This document shows, in pieces, positions 1 through 10,532 of a DNA stretch of 64,000 nt. Source of the DNA: Pseudevernia furfuracea (Eukaryota > Ascomycota > Lecanoromycetes > Lecanorales > Parmeliaceae); the NCBI GenBank assembly GCA_022315425.1, contig JAIUPT010000019.1, forward strand, positions 372,001-436,000, given 5' to 3'. Position 1 is the stretch's first letter. The number at the start of each line of letters is the position of its first letter. The notes beneath the pieces were generated by a model that was not told the origin of the DNA, searched no databases, and saw only the letters and a list, made by a program, of their open reading frames with translations. A program made the position numbers and the translations under genes.

Positions 1-1
1 T

Positions 2-664
2 GAACGCATGAAGAGAAGTGTGCGTCATCTTCGAGAACTGAGCGTCACTTTCTCTACAGGTCTCGAAGAGGGAGAGGGTGAGGATGAGTGGGAAATCGAG
101 AAGTGTGAAAAATGGGTTCGGGGCAGTGGACGGTTGAAGGGATTTTTTACGTCAGCGCCAGATCTTGAGCGTCTGGAGATTTGCTTTGATCGGAGGGAGC
201 CCATCCCACCTACAGAATTTCAATACGTGGTGGGCGAATTCTACTGGCCTTCTCTCAAAGCAGTCAGATTGGAGATGATTGGTGCCACGGAGAACCATCT
301 AGTAAGATTTTTTGAAAGACATGAAAGCACGATCAAAGATCTTTGCATGGGCAACCTCTTCCTTTCGCATGGTCGTTGGTTGTCAGTGCTGGAGAGGATG
401 CGCGCAGTACTTAAACTCGATTTTATGGATATATCAGGCTCTCTAGAGAGCAGTTCGGAAAAGATGGACTTCGAACGAGGATCCGGTGACGAGCAGATTA
501 AGCGACGAAAAGGAATAGAATCGTACTTGCTCGGCGACGGCACGGATCAGAAAATATCTTTGGACGACTTTCTCGACGCAAGAGAGCCTGACGACACGGA
601 AGGTCTCAGTGAGACAAGTCAGAGCGAGCTGAGTGATGATAGTGATGTGGATGAGAGCGATTAG
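2..664 (+). CDS. F-box/LRR-like protein, C-terminal part (5' cut by window edge)
   Basis: The frame is open from base 2 and ends with a TAG at 662-664, so the gene probably begins outside the window; the first ATG inside is at base 8. About 220 residues are visible. They read like the leucine-rich tail of a fungal F-box protein (segments such as SAPDLERLEICF and WPSLKAVRLEMI, spaced like irregular LRRs), followed by a Ser/Asp/Glu-rich acidic tail (DDSDVDESD). No catalytic motif is seen. Two further F-box-like loci lie at 6.65-8.7 kb, which supports the family guess. In fungi such proteins are usually substrate receptors of SCF ubiquitin ligases, but the F-box itself is not in view, so that role is inference. 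Confidence 0.55.
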   Translation, partial: ERMKRSVRHLRELSVTFSTGLEEGEGEDEWEIEKCEKWVRGSGRLKGFFTSAPDLERLEICFDRREPIPPTEFQYVVGEFYWPSLKAVRLEMIGATENHLVRFFERHESTIKDLCMGNLFLSHGRWLSVLERMRAVLKLDFMDISGSLESSSEKMDFERGSGDEQIKRRKGIESYLLGDGTDQKISLDDFLDAREPDDTEGLSETSQSELSDDSDVDESD

Positions 665-3498
665 ATAGACTGATTTTTCTTTGGTTTTCTCTTGGTTTCT
701 AAGTGTCTAAGGCAGTATTGAGTTTTGGATGGGTCGGCCCCTGGTAGTTGGTGGGTAACTCCGTCCTCTAGGGGCTTACATAGCCTTAATAAAATAAACA
801 ACTTAAGGTACAAATCAATCTTCTGGATGAATGTTAGTTCGACAGCTTTTCCGATAGATGATTATTACTGTTTAGCCTTTGAATAATGAGGCTGTGCCTT
901 GCAGTGTATGACTATGGGCACGTTATCAATCATTGGTCCTCCTCCAGGAGTACCTAAGCTAAGGTAATAGAGAATCAGGGGACACAAGGAATCAAAAAAG
1001 GTATTCGTCTGTACTCTATGATCAGTGCGCAGATGAAGATCGCGAAAAAGAAGAACCCCCGTTAACAGCTCCACCAAAAGACATACATATCCCAATCGCA
1101 TATATCTCGAGGAATCCTATATGTAGCCATGCGACCCAAGTCACCGTTTACCTATCGCCCATACACAGCGCTCTTGCGTCATTATTGATACCAACCATGC
1201 TTGCGGACGAGGGTCAAGTAAGTAGCTGGCTGTTCACGCATAAGAGCTCTGATTGAGGAAAAGGAGAGGGTTCTAATAATGACCGACTTGCATGTTTGCA
1301 TGGACGGGAGGAAGCATTGTTGACAACTGACAAATATTACTATCAATCTCTTCGCTAAAAGTGGCACTGTGGAGTGTGGATGAGTGCGTCTTAATATCGC
1401 CTTTTCGCATATCAGGTTTCAGAACATCCATGCACCCATGAACCATAATAATGCTATTCATGGATTCGGATTTGGAAAACATGTCAAGTGCAGGGATTTC
1501 GATGTCATTTCAGAAAACATCCATACGTACTGTAGATATGTACCAGTCCTTGCACCAGCACATGACTCTGCATTTAATCGATTTGCTCTCTGTAAAGTCA
1601 TAGCATTCTTTCGCCCCCCCCCCCCCCCCAACACACACACCCACGCCTGCACGCATGTATGTAGCTTTATTATTCTCACTCCAGGGCTAGCTACGCTGCC
1701 ACAAGCATATGGGCGTCTCTTGGCGCCAGAGTACGAGAATGGAATATGCCTTGTTCAGGCCTCTATCTGCTACTTGCCCTCGCATTAGGAAGGCCCAATC
1801 ACATCTATATCCACATTAACTATAAAATATGTCGAGTATGTAGAATTGCAAAAAAAAGGAGGCCTACAAAAAAAGAATATCTCACATTGTTCAACACCGC
1901 TTGCTCATGTACGTCTAGACACCAGGCTAGAAGAACTAGAGCGACAAGTAGTCAATCAAGTAAGTCTTCTCGACTCAACAACGCCTGTGTTCTACTTTAA
2001 AACGCCGTTCCCTCCCTCCAGCTTTACAGCAAGGGTGCTTGCGAAGCACCCAAAAAAAGCCTCGATCGCTCCAAAAATCACGACTATACCCACGACCCAT
2101 GTTCTACAATTTGCGCAAGCCTTAGAGAGTGACTTCGCGCGGAGCGCTGGCAGCCCGACGGAGTAGAGGGATGGAGGTAACCAGGGTCGACAGACGTGAC
2201 TCAGCTCAACTAAACCGGCGGAAAAGTGTTCTTTATTTGAACGAATTCTGCTTCGATTCGTAGCAATGGCGTCGGCTGCTGATTTTGCGTATTCGATGCC
2301 GTTCTTTCATTACTCGCGAGCGCAGCCGTCTTTGCGGCGGCGCCCGCAGGATGGATTGAAACAGGACGAATCGAATCTGGACGACATCAGACACTCCCCT
2401 CAATGACCGCACGACCGATATCGAGGTGGGGATGATGGAGGAGAAGGAGGAGGAGGGCGGCGCCGACTGCGGATTGGGGTTTGGATGGGCATGGTTGACG
2501 AGGTTGCTTGAGAACGGTGACGGTTTGAGCTTGTACCAGCAAAGGGTGAATTGGAGCTGATGCTAGCTAGAGTACTCTATGGGAGAACCCAAGTCGATGT
2601 TGATTGAAAGATCTGGAAAGTTTCAATGTCGTGGTACACTGGTGAGGTAAACGAAGCATTATTTTATCTACTGGCAGGTCAAGAATTTCATCATCGCTGG
2701 ACTTGTCGCCGGCCTGGACGATGTCCTGAGACGGCATGCTTTTCACTGGCTTTGAAGGCCCCGAGAAGATTGTATTGGGCTGCACCTCTTCCGTCTTGGA
2801 AACCCGGCTAGGTAGTGAGTACTTTAACGTAGATAAGTCCTGCGCCAGACCTGCAGTTGAGCCGTGGCCTAACAGCCGTTCCAAGGGTGTGTTCTGAAGC
2901 AAATTATCTGACCTGACGAATCCGATAAAATTGACAGCAGGATATGCGAGTAGCATATGTAGCATATCCCAGGCTGCCACTGGTACAGACAAGAATACTA
3001 ATCAGGTCGAAAAGCCGACCTGTTTTCATGTACATCATACACACTTTTCAGCCAATAAACTAAGCAATAATTACACCGTTTGTAAGGTAAGGTACCTTAC
3101 TCTAATGCCAGTAGTAGTCAGATTGAACAGAGCTTAGCGCTAGGGCTGTCGATGAGCCTTACTTTAAAGCCTCGCCTAGATGAAGATCGCCAAGGCTATG
3201 CTAGGTGAAACCAGCTCAATTTTACGCTGTTCGGACGGCCCCACTCCACTCCTTTCAGCTCCAAAAGGGTCCATTCCACACACGTTGCTCTTTCTTTCTT
3301 CCTCTGAGCCGTCCCAACCAACACCATATCCAATTCCAACACGAGTACTTCTCCTTATTCATCAATTCATCAATAATTCATCAACCGTTCACCGGTCTCT
3401 TCACATGCGCCCTTCATCACCATCATTCTGACCAGGTCGTCACCAATCAGTTATATTCTACACAACCCCTTCGCTCGCATTGAACCCTCTCGCTCACA
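665..3498. other. Intergenic, repeat-bearing, no convincing gene
   Basis: No reading frame of recognisable composition is seen over these 2.8 kb. A polypyrimidine run (C15-16 next to a short CA repeat) lies at about 1614-1645 inside the dispersed repeat listed separately. A plausible intron (GTAAGT to CTCCAG, about 1960-2021) separates two short open stretches, but no start or family could be recognised. The last 300 bp are the presumptive promoter of the CFEM-like gene. Confidence 0.5.
1571..1812 (+). repeat. Diverged dispersed repeat, copy 1 (partner at 59.1 kb)
   Basis: This stretch aligns along its length with 59112-59345 in the same orientation. Shared blocks include the 14-mer at 1600-1613, CACTCCAGG, GTACGAGAA, CAGGCCTCT and a 16-base identity GGCCCAATCACATCTA at 1792-1807. 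The copies differ by substitutions and small indels; copy 1 carries a long C run where copy 2 has an interrupted C-rich tract. Flanks beyond the aligned part look unrelated, so this is a dispersed family rather than a segmental duplication. The element type is unknown. Confidence 0.7.
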
Positions 3499-4350
3499 AT
3501 GAGGTCCTTCCTCATCGCCTCCGTCTTCTTCCTCCTCACCCCCATCATATCCGCCCAAACAGTCAGCCTCCTCGCGTCGAACCTCCCAGCTTGCGCAGCA
3601 CAATGCACAGTCCTCACCAACGCCCAAGGATCTTGTACACCACCACTAGCACCAGTCACCAGTAACCAAATCTACGAATCATGCTTCTGTCAATCATCAC
3701 TCCTTACCTCATTATACTCAAGCGCCGCCGTTCAAGGAGTCTGCCCTTCATGTTCGGCAGCCGACATGTTGACCATCCAGAAGTGGTACCAAGGCGTTTG
3801 CCCTAACGCTGGGAAGGGCGCCCCCAATTTTGGAGAATTGGCGACGGGATCTACAACGTCGTCGACTGCTGCGACGCCAGGCCCGACAACATCGACCGCG
3901 ACAACTGCACCAAGTGCAAGTGCAACCGCTACGAATCAGCAGGATTCCAATAGCTCTACGAATCCCACACCGGGACCTTGGTAAAACACACCCTGCAAAG
4001 ATCCGCCCACACACATGCTAACGTGATGCCCCTCTAGGATGTCTACTCACTGGCGCTGGATTGTCATGCTCATCGTGATCATCCTTGGCCTCACGGCCCT
4101 TGCCATCGGAGGCTGGTTCTTTCACCGCCAGTACCACCGCAAGCGCGAAGCTCAATGGGCCCTCGGATCGAGGGTGGACATGACGACTTGGGGACCGGGC
4201 CAGAGCGTGCACGACCTCGGCTACTATGGATCGGAGACCCCCGTAGGGGCAGTGGCGCCAGGAGACAAAGGAAAAGCCAAGGAGCAAGTGAGGGGAGTGA
4301 ATCAGCCGCCGCCTGCGCGCATGAGGGAGAACAGGCTGTCGAAATTCTAA
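3499..4350 (+). CDS. CFEM-like eight-cysteine, single-pass membrane protein
   Basis: Two exons, 3499-3980 and 4038-4350, with a 57-nt intron (GTAAAA donor, GCTAAC branch, CTAG acceptor), give 264 residues. Residues 1-19 are a signal peptide. Residues about 30-105 hold eight cysteines spaced like a CFEM domain (CAAQC, GSC, SCFC, VCPSC, GVC). A Ser/Thr/Pro-rich stalk of about 45 residues follows. Exon 2 begins at the end of the stalk and encodes one strong transmembrane helix (IVMLIVIILGLTALAIGGW), then a basic, short cytoplasmic tail. The aspartate typical of haem-binding CFEM domains is not evident, so iron or haem binding is not claimed. A surface-exposed cell-wall or adhesion role is inferred from topology. 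Confidence 0.8.
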
Positions 4351-5078
4351 GCGAAAAGCAGGGAGGACATGGGTTGAAGGCGTTTGGATCGAGATATGGG
4401 ATTGGCAGGCCGTTTTGGAAGCAAGCTTGCACCGTTGGCTTTGTAGCCGGCAGGCGTTTTTCAAGAGCGGCGAAATGGACGACTTACGCAATGATTCGCT
4501 TCTTCTATACCCCCAACATACTACACCACGCAAGACGCTTGAGAGATCGGAACAATTGCAGCGCATCCTTGTACAGTCTTCGTGCAAAAATATAAAGTCA
4601 CACTTACTCAAGACTCGAAATACTCGAGTATGATTCCGTGTCCAAAATATCGTACGGTCGTTACTACGCACAGAACCACCAGTGCTATGTCTCTGATACG
4701 CAATCTTTCCCTTTTCCTTTTGTTGGTCAGCACCGCTCAGACTCTGATTAATATTAGCAGTGCTAGCAAGCACAATACCTAGCTCATCACCCAAGCTCGA
4801 CTTTACTGAACTAACACATGTAATCTCTCGCCACAATAACCAGCCAAACGAAGCCATCAGCTGCGCCCATTATACCCTCAATAACTCTCCACGACCTCAA
4901 ACCCCTCTCCTCCGTCACGCTGTCTGTACTCAAACTCAATCCCATCCCCAATCCCATACCCAAGCCTAACCTTCCCCCCCCAAACGCGAAGTGTCCTCGC
5001 CCCTCAAACCTGACCTGCGCAGCGCCATCCTGTTCCAATACTCTACACTCAATCTGTTTTTAAAAAAGCGGGCTGATA

Positions 5079-5154
5079 CCAACAACAACAACAACAACAA
5101 CAGCCAGACCTCGCCAGAAGTGTTTGTCTTCCATACATACATACATACATACAG
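5079..5154 (+). repeat. AAC and CATA microsatellites
   Basis: About eight AAC units (5079-5102) are followed, after a short spacer, by about five CATA units (5136-5154). A second AAC run is at about 8799-8821. Confidence 0.85.
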
Positions 5155-5337
5155 AGAGCGGAGTTCAGCTTCCTATCACAACAGACTTGAGTTCGCGGCC
5201 CCGCCCCTTCGGTTTTTCTTCTGGGGTTTTTGCGGATGCAGATGCGGATGCAGATGGTAAGAGGGGCGTTTTTTTTTGGGGGGGAAGGAGGGGTGCTGAG
5301 GTGGTAGTGGGTGGGGTGTGGAGGGTGTGGAGGAGGG

Positions 5338-5456
5338 AGGGAGGTAGGTAGGTTGGGGGGTAGGTTGGTAGGTAGGTTGGTAGGTAGGTTGGTTGGTTGG
5401 TTGGTAGGTTGGTAGGTTGGTAGGTAGGTAGGGAGGTAGGTAGGTAGGTAGGTATA
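5338..5456 (+). repeat. G-rich GGTA/GGTT array with quadruplex potential
   Basis: About 120 bp made almost only of GGTA, GGTT and GGGA units, strongly purine/G-biased on the plus strand, with many GG doublets two to three bases apart. It follows a G-rich stretch from about 5270. The composition would allow two-tetrad G-quadruplexes on the plus strand; this is a sequence inference only. Confidence 0.8.
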
Positions 5457-6000
5457 TGGGGTAATATGAGAAGAGTCTTGTGTAGTTAGTTAGTAATCAG
5501 GGAGGGGGGGGGGGTGTTGTGAGGTGAGGCGGTACTGTCTGTAGGGGATGATGAATGAATGGGTTGGTGTGCAAAAAGGCCCGATGATATTATTGAAAAA
5601 AGGGTCGAGGTTGTAAGATTGAAATCAATCGCAACAAAAAGGGTTGAAATTGGTGAGCCGGGAAAAAAAAAAATCTCAAAAGGGTTTGTTTTTGAAAGGT
5701 GCACGCGCACTTACTGCGATGGGCTCTGGGGATATATGATAATGGTTGGATTCGGGCAATCGGTCCTCATCCCTGGGATGGAATTTTTTTTTTTTTTTGG
5801 AAAGGGGTTCGTTTGTATTCAGAGTCAGCCTCAACCCAAGCTACGAACTTCAGCAGGTAACGGGGGAGCAACAGGTCTCCTTTCTGTCTGGATGGGGCGT
5901 GGCACGGATACACTGAACAAGGACAGGGGGCTCAAATTCCCAACGGAATCCAGTGCGTATGGAGAGAAGGAATGAGAGGAAATTATAACGGTTTGCTATT

Positions 6001-6308
6001 GTATTTCAACGGAGATATTGTGTATGTTGGAGGGCGACAATAAAGCTGGGGTCAGATGCAGAGGAACCGGGTGCTCCAAACCTCCGCCGTCTCTTGGTGC
6101 TTAGTTCAACACCTTTTCCAGCCCTCGTCAGTCACCGGCGTTCCCTCCACTAGCGTATTTCAACGGAGATATTGTGTATGTTGGAGGGCGACAATAAAGC
6201 TGGGGTCAGATGCAGAGGAACCGGGTGCTCCAAACCTCCGCCGTCTCTTGGTGCTTAGTTCAACACCTTTTCCAGCCCTCGTCAGTCACCGGCGTTCCCT
6301 CCACTAGC
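6001..6308 (+). repeat. Perfect 154-bp tandem duplication
   Basis: Bases 6001-6154 are repeated exactly at 6155-6308 with no mismatch and no spacer. The sequence after copy 2 starts TTCAAC, which also occurs near the start of the unit (GTATTTCAAC), a short homology that could have seeded the duplication. Identity of the copies means the event, or an assembly artefact, is recent. Confidence 0.95.
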
Positions 6309-6651
6309 TTCAACACAGCAGGAAAGGGAAGTCGATGTTGAGATCGGGAATCCAGCACGAATAATAACGGGAAAATAGAACTGCTCTAACTTTGACAGAG
6401 AAATTGCAGGCGTGGAATGTTTGGTGTCAGAGGCGGTCAAGTGAAGCGGCGCGGTGCGTAAGGGAAGCTGGGAGGTGTGATAGCGTGGGCCCACATCCTT
6501 GGCGGATTCGCAGCTTTCTCTCCGCCTTCCGCCGATGAAACGTCGTATGCTCTCGAGTTCCTTGGGAGGCTTCTGGCAGAATCGCTGTAGGATTGCGACG
6601 TGCTAGGATTCATGTGGCTAACACCAACCACGATGTCCCAAACCGGCGCTG

Positions 6652-7323
6652 TCATATTATTAGTATTTCCATCGATGTATGGGGTTCGGCCGCCATAATA
6701 CCTATCGATCTGTCATGCATGGTATCATATCTTCCGACTTTGGATAGCCCTCGGCTTTCAATTCTGATGTCCCGAATCCTACTCCTGAAAGGCTCAAGCA
6801 ACCGGACGAAGGCTTCTCTCCTTTTCACACCCCTTTCGACAGATTGAGGGGTGACTCCCTTCGAAATGGACGTCTCGCACTGGTCCACAACGATCAAGTT
6901 CTTCAACCACAATCCCTCGTGGTTCTGGTGGACTTCCCACAGCGTTCTCAAGAACCAATCGAACTGCTCCCGCGCGTATTCCGAAAGAGCGAGAGGATCA
7001 TCGTTCTGAGAGAAAGCATCACCAATGACCAACTGCAGAAATTGGACACGGCCAATATACTTCAGTAGCCCTTTGGTGCCATTAATAAATCTGTTCGGAG
7101 CGTATGCAGGCTCCGTCAAATCCAGAAGGAAGGTATTTGTGGAGTAGTAGTACTCGAACGCTTCATGGTGGATTTGCCGGCAGAGGAGAAACAGATTATT
7201 CCGTAGAGGTCGATCCATATTATCTCGGACAATGTTCATGTTGACCGCTTTGGGAAACAGGTGGGAGTAGATTTGACGGCGGATCTCCAAGGGAATGCTC
7301 AGAAGATTGGGAGTAGTTGCCAT
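6652..7323 (-). CDS. F-box-like protein
   Basis: A single exon of 223 residues. The N-terminus (LLSIPLEIRRQIYSHLF) is the classic start of a fungal F-box-like fold: a Leu-Pro-x-Glu-x-Arg helix followed by RQIY and, further on, LLCRQIHHEAFEYYYSTNTF. The ATG follows a short AT-rich leader. The rest has no recognised domain. It lies divergent from the decayed F-box locus at 7.5-8.7 kb with about 200 bp between them, so the two may share a control region or be tandem paralogues. Role as SCF substrate receptor is inferred from the family. Confidence 0.75.
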   Translation of the reverse strand: MATTPNLLSIPLEIRRQIYSHLFPKAVNMNIVRDNMDRPLRNNLFLLCRQIHHEAFEYYYSTNTFLLDLTEPAYAPNRFINGTKGLLKYIGRVQFLQLVIGDAFSQNDDPLALSEYAREQFDWFLRTLWEVHQNHEGLWLKNLIVVDQCETSISKGVTPQSVERGVKRREAFVRLLEPFRSRIRDIRIESRGLSKVGRYDTMHDRSIGIMAAEPHTSMEILII

Positions 7324-7520
7324 AACTGATAAGAATGTACTTGTATTCTTTGTTTAAGAATACTGTGAGCTTCCTAAGGGTCTGACTTGATTGTCGTGAA
7401 CATACAATTGGGTGGTGCAAGATTATCCAAATTTATATGCGTTGGCGGGGTCATCACATCACGTGACCAAGACGCTAGAGTCGAGGTCGGAACATCATCC
7501 TACAACACTTGGTAAGAGAT

Positions 7521-8715
7521 GTTACGCCGTATCGTCGAAGATGTCGAATACGAGCGTCTTTGAACCCTACGCCTTGTCAACAAAGCTCTCGCGCCTGCAG
7601 CTGCTCCTTTCCTGTTCGAGGTCATCCCACCTGGTGCCACTATGGATCGGTGTTAGAAGTTTGGAACGACTCACAGCCATCTCAGAGCACCCTCAGCTCT
7701 TTCAGTACCGCAAACAAATCATTTTCTCGCCGATGAGAATCATTGACTACAAGAACGACACCCTCTACGAAGACAAAGCCAAAAGTTGGCTTGACTACCA
7801 GCCAGCTTCTCCTAGTGTTCACGCCCTTATCATGGCCAAACATATGTCAGCATACCGAAGCTATATCGAAGCGCAGCGCCTTATTTCCGCGAATGCTCTG
7901 GATGTAAACATCCTTCCAGGGCCTTCTCGCAGCTCTCTGACCCTGAGATTCTCCACGTTGATTTCTGGGACACCGCCATCGGCTCTGCTGAGTTGATACA
8001 CGCTTTCGGCGCATTCAGGGCCGAAAACTTGATAAAATGTGACTGTCTTCATACTCCGCCTGTCCTTATCAGAGTTCCGGTAACGTCACGGATCAAGACC
8101 AAAACCTTCAAGCTAGAGGCGATGTAGAATTATTCTTCTCATGCAGCGTTCGTTATTGTTCACCAGCTCCATTTTTCAAAAGGCCGCGTCTATCAAAGCC
8201 TATCGCGTATTTCTGCGGTCCTGCTGGGATATTGGCCCAAGCGTTGTCAAGCCTTTTGTGCTGAGAATATAGAGATCTGCACAGATGCTCTCAGTAGCGT
8301 GCGCGAGCTCATGGTTGGGGAGATCAGGGTCGAACGAGGTGATCCTGCCAATCTGTCGAAAATAGTCTCCGCACTACGCAACCTAATAGAATCTACGCCA
8401 TGCCTCAAGACTATCAGTCTATCCGAAATACTTTCAGGAGATCTACCGAAACCCACCCTGGAAACTGTCATGCCTTATTACGGTTGGTCACACATCAAGA
8501 AGCTAAGCCTACATGAGTACCTATGAAACAACGATTATGTCTTAAAGTGTCTTCTTTCGCCGGCACGATTACACTATCATTGAGTTCGATTTCAAATTCG
8601 TTACTATCACTGGGAGCGACTGGTCTACAGCTTTGGTACAACTAAGAAATCTCAATTTCCCTAGGTTGGAGGTCTTCAACCTCGCCTACTGCGACGATTG
8701 ATCTTCAAGTCCAGG
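7521..8715 (+). pseudogene. Decayed F-box/LRR protein gene
   Basis: Coding-like segments are found in different frames, broken by stops. An opening at 7521 (IVEDVEYERL) ends in TGA; a segment at about 7660-7915 follows (SLERLTAISEHPQLFQYRKQ, then an LDYQ..ALIMAKHMSAYRSYIEAQ stretch). A frame change at about 7915 leads into LSDPEILHVDFWDTAIGSAE, and the 8300-8525 segment (NLIESTPCLKTISLSEILSG) has LRR character. After a TGA at 8524 another frame gives NLNFPRLEVFNLAYCDD. The order and spacing fit one F-box protein of about 400 residues. Introns could explain one break, but not the number of stops and frame changes. Confidence 0.65.
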
Positions 8716-9358
8716 ACTACACCTTGAAAAGGACCGATAAAGATCCCATAATGGAGGAGACAGAACGGTTGGAGAGCCATCTAGAACAAGAGGAGATTGA
8801 ACAACAACAACAACAACAACAGGCTGCTGCAATCGCCACAACATAGCTCTTTCTGCTCTGCAGCTACGCCAATACCCACAACACTGCGAGTAATCCACGT
8901 GATATTGGCAGATCATCGGTTAGCTTATTCACAACCCCCGTGTCCAGGAAGGTCCGTCTTCTTAGCTAGGTCGGTGTATGTTGGAAAATGTACTTACTGA
9001 AACGACGCCATTGTATGTCGGATGCTGTGAAGAAAAAAGCATACCACGAGTGAGAACCCAAGAGCCCTCCACCAACACTAATGATGAAGATCAGGATGTG
9101 CAGGTGCTCTCAATGTATCTTTATTAGGTTAAGGGAACAAGCAGCTCATCTCATCACCAGCGCCAAGAAACAGACCTGCCTAACCATGTTGACATTATAG
9201 ACCTTGCATTTTAAAAATTACGTTTCAGTGTTTATGTATGATCATTCGAGGACAGGTCAGAGGACTATCGTTTCGAATTAGCCCAACTTTAGGGAGTAAG
9301 GGGGACTAGACAATCAAAGCATTTCACATCTCATAGCTTCTTTTAGCCAATCCCCTAC
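8716..9358. other. Intergenic, no gene seen
   Basis: Contains an AAC microsatellite (about 8799-8821). No frame of protein-like composition was found on either strand. Confidence 0.5.
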
Positions 9359-9950
9359 TTCGCCTCAACAATGATGTTCGCTCTTATCTTTTCGAGGTCC
9401 TCGTCCGCCAACTCGCACTTCACCTTCAAATACCCCTCAGCCCCTCCGTTCTTCTCCCCAATCATCTCAATCGTAGCAAGCATGTTCTCCTTCCTACGTC
9501 ACCGTCAGTGCTCCAATGACTCCCTCGCCCATCCCTAATTCACAACAGCAGTAGCAAACCCACTCACCTAGCCCCCGATCTCTCCACATCCCCCCCCCAA
9601 CATCAAGACCAACGCACACAAGAACCCCGTCCGATTCCCCCTCCGCCGAGCAATTCACAAGACCCTGCTCTCCCCCCCCAACACGCCCTCACAACCCCCT
9701 CACGAAACCCTCCGTGCCACCGCCCAGCGTAATCATTGAACCGCGTCACAAGTGCCTCGGGTTGTATCTGCGAGTGGTGGGCGCCCGGGCGGCCGGTTTT
9801 GGCGATTCCGGGGGCGGAGCGCAAGGTCGAAGGCGGTGGATGTGTGGAGGGGGTTGGAGGAGGGGAGGAGGGGTCGGCGGAGCGGTGGAGGATTTGGGGG
9901 GGGAGGGCGCGCGGAAGTTTGTGGATGCCGAGGTTATAGCTTTGAATTAG
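9359..9950 (-). pseudogene. Decayed gene fragment of unknown family
   Basis: A terminal exon on the minus strand at about 9492-9359, preceded by an acceptor (GACGTAG), encodes ATIEMIGEKNGGAEGYLKVK, then a helical, charged end finishing at TAG. Upstream, after a good donor (GTGAGT), protein-like stretches occur (QIQPEALVTRFNDYAGRWHG; NRTGFLCALVLMLGG) but in frames joined only across G homopolymers and an in-frame TGA. I do not recognise the family. The breaks at G runs could also be sequencing errors. G-rich DNA at 9780-9910 covers the 5' part. Confidence 0.35.
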
Positions 9951-10532
9951 ACTAAGTAGTCTAGGCTTCTGGACGGACTAGAGTATGTATTTGGACCATC
10001 GGGCGTCTTAGGAGAGAGTTGTGGGGGGATCCGCCGCCCTCATGATCCCAACCCGCTGCTTTCATCATTCCCAAAAGTCTGTGCTGATTAAGGTAAGATC
10101 CATAGGCAAATTTGAGCCATGTCTGTCTGCATGCACTTAATCCTATGGGCGTGAGTGAGGGATGACGATATGGCTAGAGTTTTTCGTGTATTGGAGCCAG
10201 AAGCAGTAAGTGCTGACGGTCGTAGGGCCTTTTTACTACCACCGGAAAGTTAATAGTCTGTTTTTCGTGAGTTTTCGTGACTCATGGCTGTTGGCGACAT
10301 CGGCCGTTTGGAAAGGTATAAATACTATACTTGCTTTCGGTGCTTTGGGCCATGTCATGTTTTTCTTTCACTTCTCCTGCCTTCTTCTTTCTGCAGTCAA
10401 TTAATTGGCTTTGACCCATAACGAGTCGTTCAAAATTTTCTCTTTGATCATTCCGCCTCTCACACACACCTCCTTCACTGAAAACATCACACACCTCTCG
10501 CATCCCGATACCTGTACAATAGATCCACCAAA
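9951..10532. promoter_or_regulatory. Upstream region of the GNAT gene
   Basis: No gene seen. A TATA-like GTATAAATAC lies at about 10315-10324, roughly 210 bp before the GNAT start codon, followed by a pyrimidine-rich leader. Confidence 0.4.

Larger units (their letters stand above)
4351..6651. other. Gene-poor, microsatellite-rich interval
   Basis: No gene is supported in this 2.3-kb interval. Open frames here (for example a 138-codon one at 5559-5975) have low-complexity or repeat composition. It contains AAC and CATA microsatellites near 5080-5155, a G-rich GGTA/GGTT array, several A and G homopolymers and a perfect 154-bp tandem duplication, listed separately. Confidence 0.55.

Noticed and set aside
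1900..2150. Possible two-exon gene with a GTAAGT...CTCCAG intron (RLDTRLEELERQVVNQ joined to LYSKGACEAPKKSLDRSKNH)
   Set aside because: No start codon, no family and a stop soon after; the intron signals alone could be chance.
2567..2992. 141-codon minus-strand frame
   Set aside because: Mixed composition, no conserved segment and no clear start context.
5559..5975. 138-codon frame in the microsatellite region
   Set aside because: Built on homopolymers and repeats, no domain, no intron signals and no conserved start.
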